Shown here piece after piece: positions 61,557 to 64,000 of a DNA stretch of 64,000 bases (position 1 is its first letter; each line of letters begins with the position of its first letter). This stretch comes from Lumnitzera littorea (lineage: Eukaryota; Streptophyta; Magnoliopsida; Myrtales; Combretaceae): the NCBI GenBank assembly GCA_024138015.1, contig JAMXBB010000001.1, forward strand, positions 137,544,004 to 137,608,003. Direction: 5' to 3'. A model generated the notes under the pieces. It saw only the letters and a list, made by a program, of their open reading frames with translations, made no database searches and was not told the DNA's origin. The position numbers and the translations under genes were made by a program.

Positions 61557-64000
61557 TGTAAGCCCTAAAAATAAGCTAAGTAACAGTAGGAAAATAAGAT
61601 ATTATAAAAATTTTCAAATTTTAAGTATATTACTTGATAATTATCGAAAAAGCGAAAAGTATAATCTAGTAATTAATAAATTGCTAGAGATAGATTATAT
61701 GTATACTAAAAATCATAAAATGACCTAAATAATAATTAGGCATGTTTACTTGTATCCTACATGTATTTACGTATAGATAAAAATATACAAAATTACCTAA
61801 ATTGCTTGAAATTAGCTAGAAACTTATAAAATAATTAAAGAAAATTATAAAATAATTAAGGAAAAATAAAAAAAATCAAAGGAATAGGGAATGACCCAGA
61901 TTTGGTTGTGGTAAGTCAGGAATTAAAGAAAAAAAATTAACTAATTAAAATCAAGCAATATAAAAGGCAAATTAGAAGAGATTTGAATATTGTCTTATCT
62001 AATTAATGCATAATAATTCCTATAAGGCTCTATAAATAGCAAGAAAAATTACAGAAGCCATTTGGACAGTTAGAAGCTTAGAAAAATTAGGAAGAGTTGA
62101 AAACAAGAGGAAAAATTAGGATTTAGAAAATTCTTTTGTAAATTTGTGCAATAGGGGCTTGTGAACTGAACCTACACATCACCAGCATTTGGAATCGAAC
62201 CACCACCACCACCACCACCCCACTCTAAACCCACCACTTGGACCGGCCGACACACCTAAACCGGTGTTGGAGGCCAAAAAGCTATCGAACTAGGTGAGTC
62301 TCATTTTTTTTCGATTTTGTAAAATTTCTTTAAATTATTTATTTTGCCTAGAAAATTATGAAATTTATTATTCTAGGGTTTTATTGCATGTAGATTTAGG
62401 GAAAAATATTGATTAAGTTTAATCACGTCTGTAAATATAGGGTTCTTAAAAAATTAAACAAAATCAAGCATGATTATAATTAGAAATAAATAAGCTTAGG
62501 AGTGTAGTTTGGAGCTCAAATTTTTTCTGTAGAATACTTAAATGATATAGAACAATGCTATAAAGCCATTTTTTAAAAATTAATTTTCAAAATTTTTAAG
62601 TAATTTTTTAGCCTTAAAATGATGGGAAAAAATGGGTAATTTTAGGTTAATTAAGTAATTAAGTGATTAATTACTGATTTAGAAGGTAATTAGATGTTTA
62701 AGAATGTTAATCACTTATGTGAAAACCTAATCCTAGTCTTTATGTGGTAATTGTAGGAAATTAGGAATATGCGGAATTGAAATTTTAATAAATATGAAAA
62801 AAATTAGGTTTATTTGGATAATATAATAATAAAATTAGTACACAATAAATCTGAAACAAAATTTAGTTTTAGGTAATTGTATAAAAAATGTAAAATCTCC
62901 TCACATCGAAAATAAATCTAATACCCCAATTAGGATTAGAGTATACCGAATAAGTTAGAACACTAAATTAAGACCCAATGTGATATTAGAATACTTGAGC
63001 TTAATGTGATTAATTTCACTTTAGGATTCGAGCGTATTTAGGATTCCTCGCAGTCAAAGACAGTGTAGAATCAAAATTGAAATCTAATTTAGAAACTGAA
63101 CCCCGAACTAAAATAGAGTGAATCATTAGTAAATAATAAGTATACATGGAGAAGTGAGTTAAATTATAATTTAGAATATGTATCATCAAAGTATAAGTAC
63201 TAAAAAGGCGTATTTGTATTATAGGATACTCAAAGACGAACTAACCTGCAATTAAGTGATTAGGCGACCAAGAATTCTAAGTAAGTTAGGTTTATTACTT
63301 CACCATATTGGAGTACTATTTTAAGGTACTCGGAGACTTAGGATTGTGTATGATTGTAATTGTAAGTAATTTATGCATGTGTTTGTGTATCTGAATTCAT
63401 TTTGAAATTTGTATTGTGATTGATTGTTTATTATGATTGGATTGGTGTGAAATTATCTGAATACCCTAAATGAAACTTAATCCTAATCGACCCTAATGCC
63501 CAAAATTGTCATGCATTGCAACCCTGTAGGGGATAATTAGGATTCTCCAACTAAACACCGACATCCTAAAAAAAGATAACGTTGAATAACAAATTGGTCT
63601 TTTCCTTATCCTTAGCCAAACAAGGTGACAAGAGAGAACGTCGCAGTGATGATGAGAGCATTGGTTCAAAGGATAGTCTTAAGAGGAGCAATATCTCCAT
63701 TACATAAACCTGGGTTTGGTTGTGAGCTGTTGCATAACATAAAAACTCCTCAACTTGGATTAAAGTGGGCGAATTTTTTTTTTATTTCACAACGGACTGA
63801 ACTATGTTATGTGACGACACTTGTTTGTTGTATTGCATGAAAATAATTGCTTGATAATCTTGTTTGTGTTTGTATACATTCACAAGTCTCCAATTCAACT
63901 TACTGAGCTGTAATTGCTCATATCAATATAGATCCTTTTGCAAGTCCTGATTTCTGAATACTCCGAGTAATATGCCGCTCTACAACTATCCAAAGGTTAG
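61557..64000 (+). mobile_element. Long LTR (partial at window end), plus orientation
   Basis: It starts TGTAAGCCC directly against the broken 5' LTR. Blocks are shared, in order, with the reverse of 40119-43268: CAAATTTTAAG, GCGAAAAGTATAATCTA, GATTATATGTATAC and a CAC-rich spot near 62200. It contains another copy of the region near 49850-50160 and 50940-51200 (around 63520-63780). Its end lies beyond the window; the family length suggests about 0.7 kb more. No coding remnant was seen. The left flank is AGAGG (61552-61556). Confidence 0.65.
62200..62219 (+). repeat. (CAC)n microsatellite in LTR
   Basis: About six CAC units, at the place aligned with the CCACCACC/GGTGGTGG inverted pair in the solo LTR near 42446. 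Confidence 0.85.

Overview
This window looks like AT-rich nuclear DNA from a flowering plant, most likely a eudicot. The evidence is GT-AG introns with plant-type splice sites, plant-family proteins (LCAT-like acyltransferase, MuDR transposase with a plant mobile domain, L1-type LINEs with RVT_3 RNase H) and layered LTR retrotransposons. Only two host genes can be supported. No bacterial-type operon, CRISPR array, rRNA or tRNA gene was seen, and I found no convincing new biological system. The interest lies mainly in transposon structure.

Layout: 1-12.2 kb is gene-poor and holds an 841-bp hAT-like non-autonomous transposon (3248-4088, near-perfect 8-bp target duplication) and microsatellites. 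12.56-15.46 kb is an intact two-exon gene for an LCAT-like 1 acyltransferase/phospholipase of 439 residues, with the Ser-Asp-His triad present. A full-length but decayed Mutator-like element (15797-21291) begins about 340 bp downstream, with matching terminal inverted repeats, an 8/9 target duplication, remnants of the MuDR transposase and a plant mobile domain segment. 22.5-23.45 kb is a foldback element. 23.59-24.77 kb is the 3' end of an L1-type LINE with its poly-A tail. 26.7-34 kb holds old LTR-like sequence, a small MITE, degenerate tandem repeats and a second foldback. 35.28-36.70 kb is a second host gene, for a small uncharacterised protein with a good TATA box and a probable 14-codon last exon.

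From 37 kb to the end the window is essentially nested retrotransposons. They are: a solo LTR at 37.2-39.3 kb; a minus-strand LINE split by a 3150-bp solo LTR (40119-43268, perfect 5-bp target duplication GTAGA); a stack of at least four long LTR insertions between about 45.2 and 54.0 kb; a plus-strand LINE (54.27-56.68 kb); and a minus-strand Ty3/gypsy-type element (57713-61556) that has LTR, polypurine tract, primer-binding site and gag but no visible pol. Its 5' LTR is cut at 61556 by another long LTR that runs off the window end.

The two host genes do not appear functionally linked. The mobile elements can be ordered in time because several interrupt each other cleanly. All element coding regions seen carry stops or lost catalytic residues, so none here looks autonomous.
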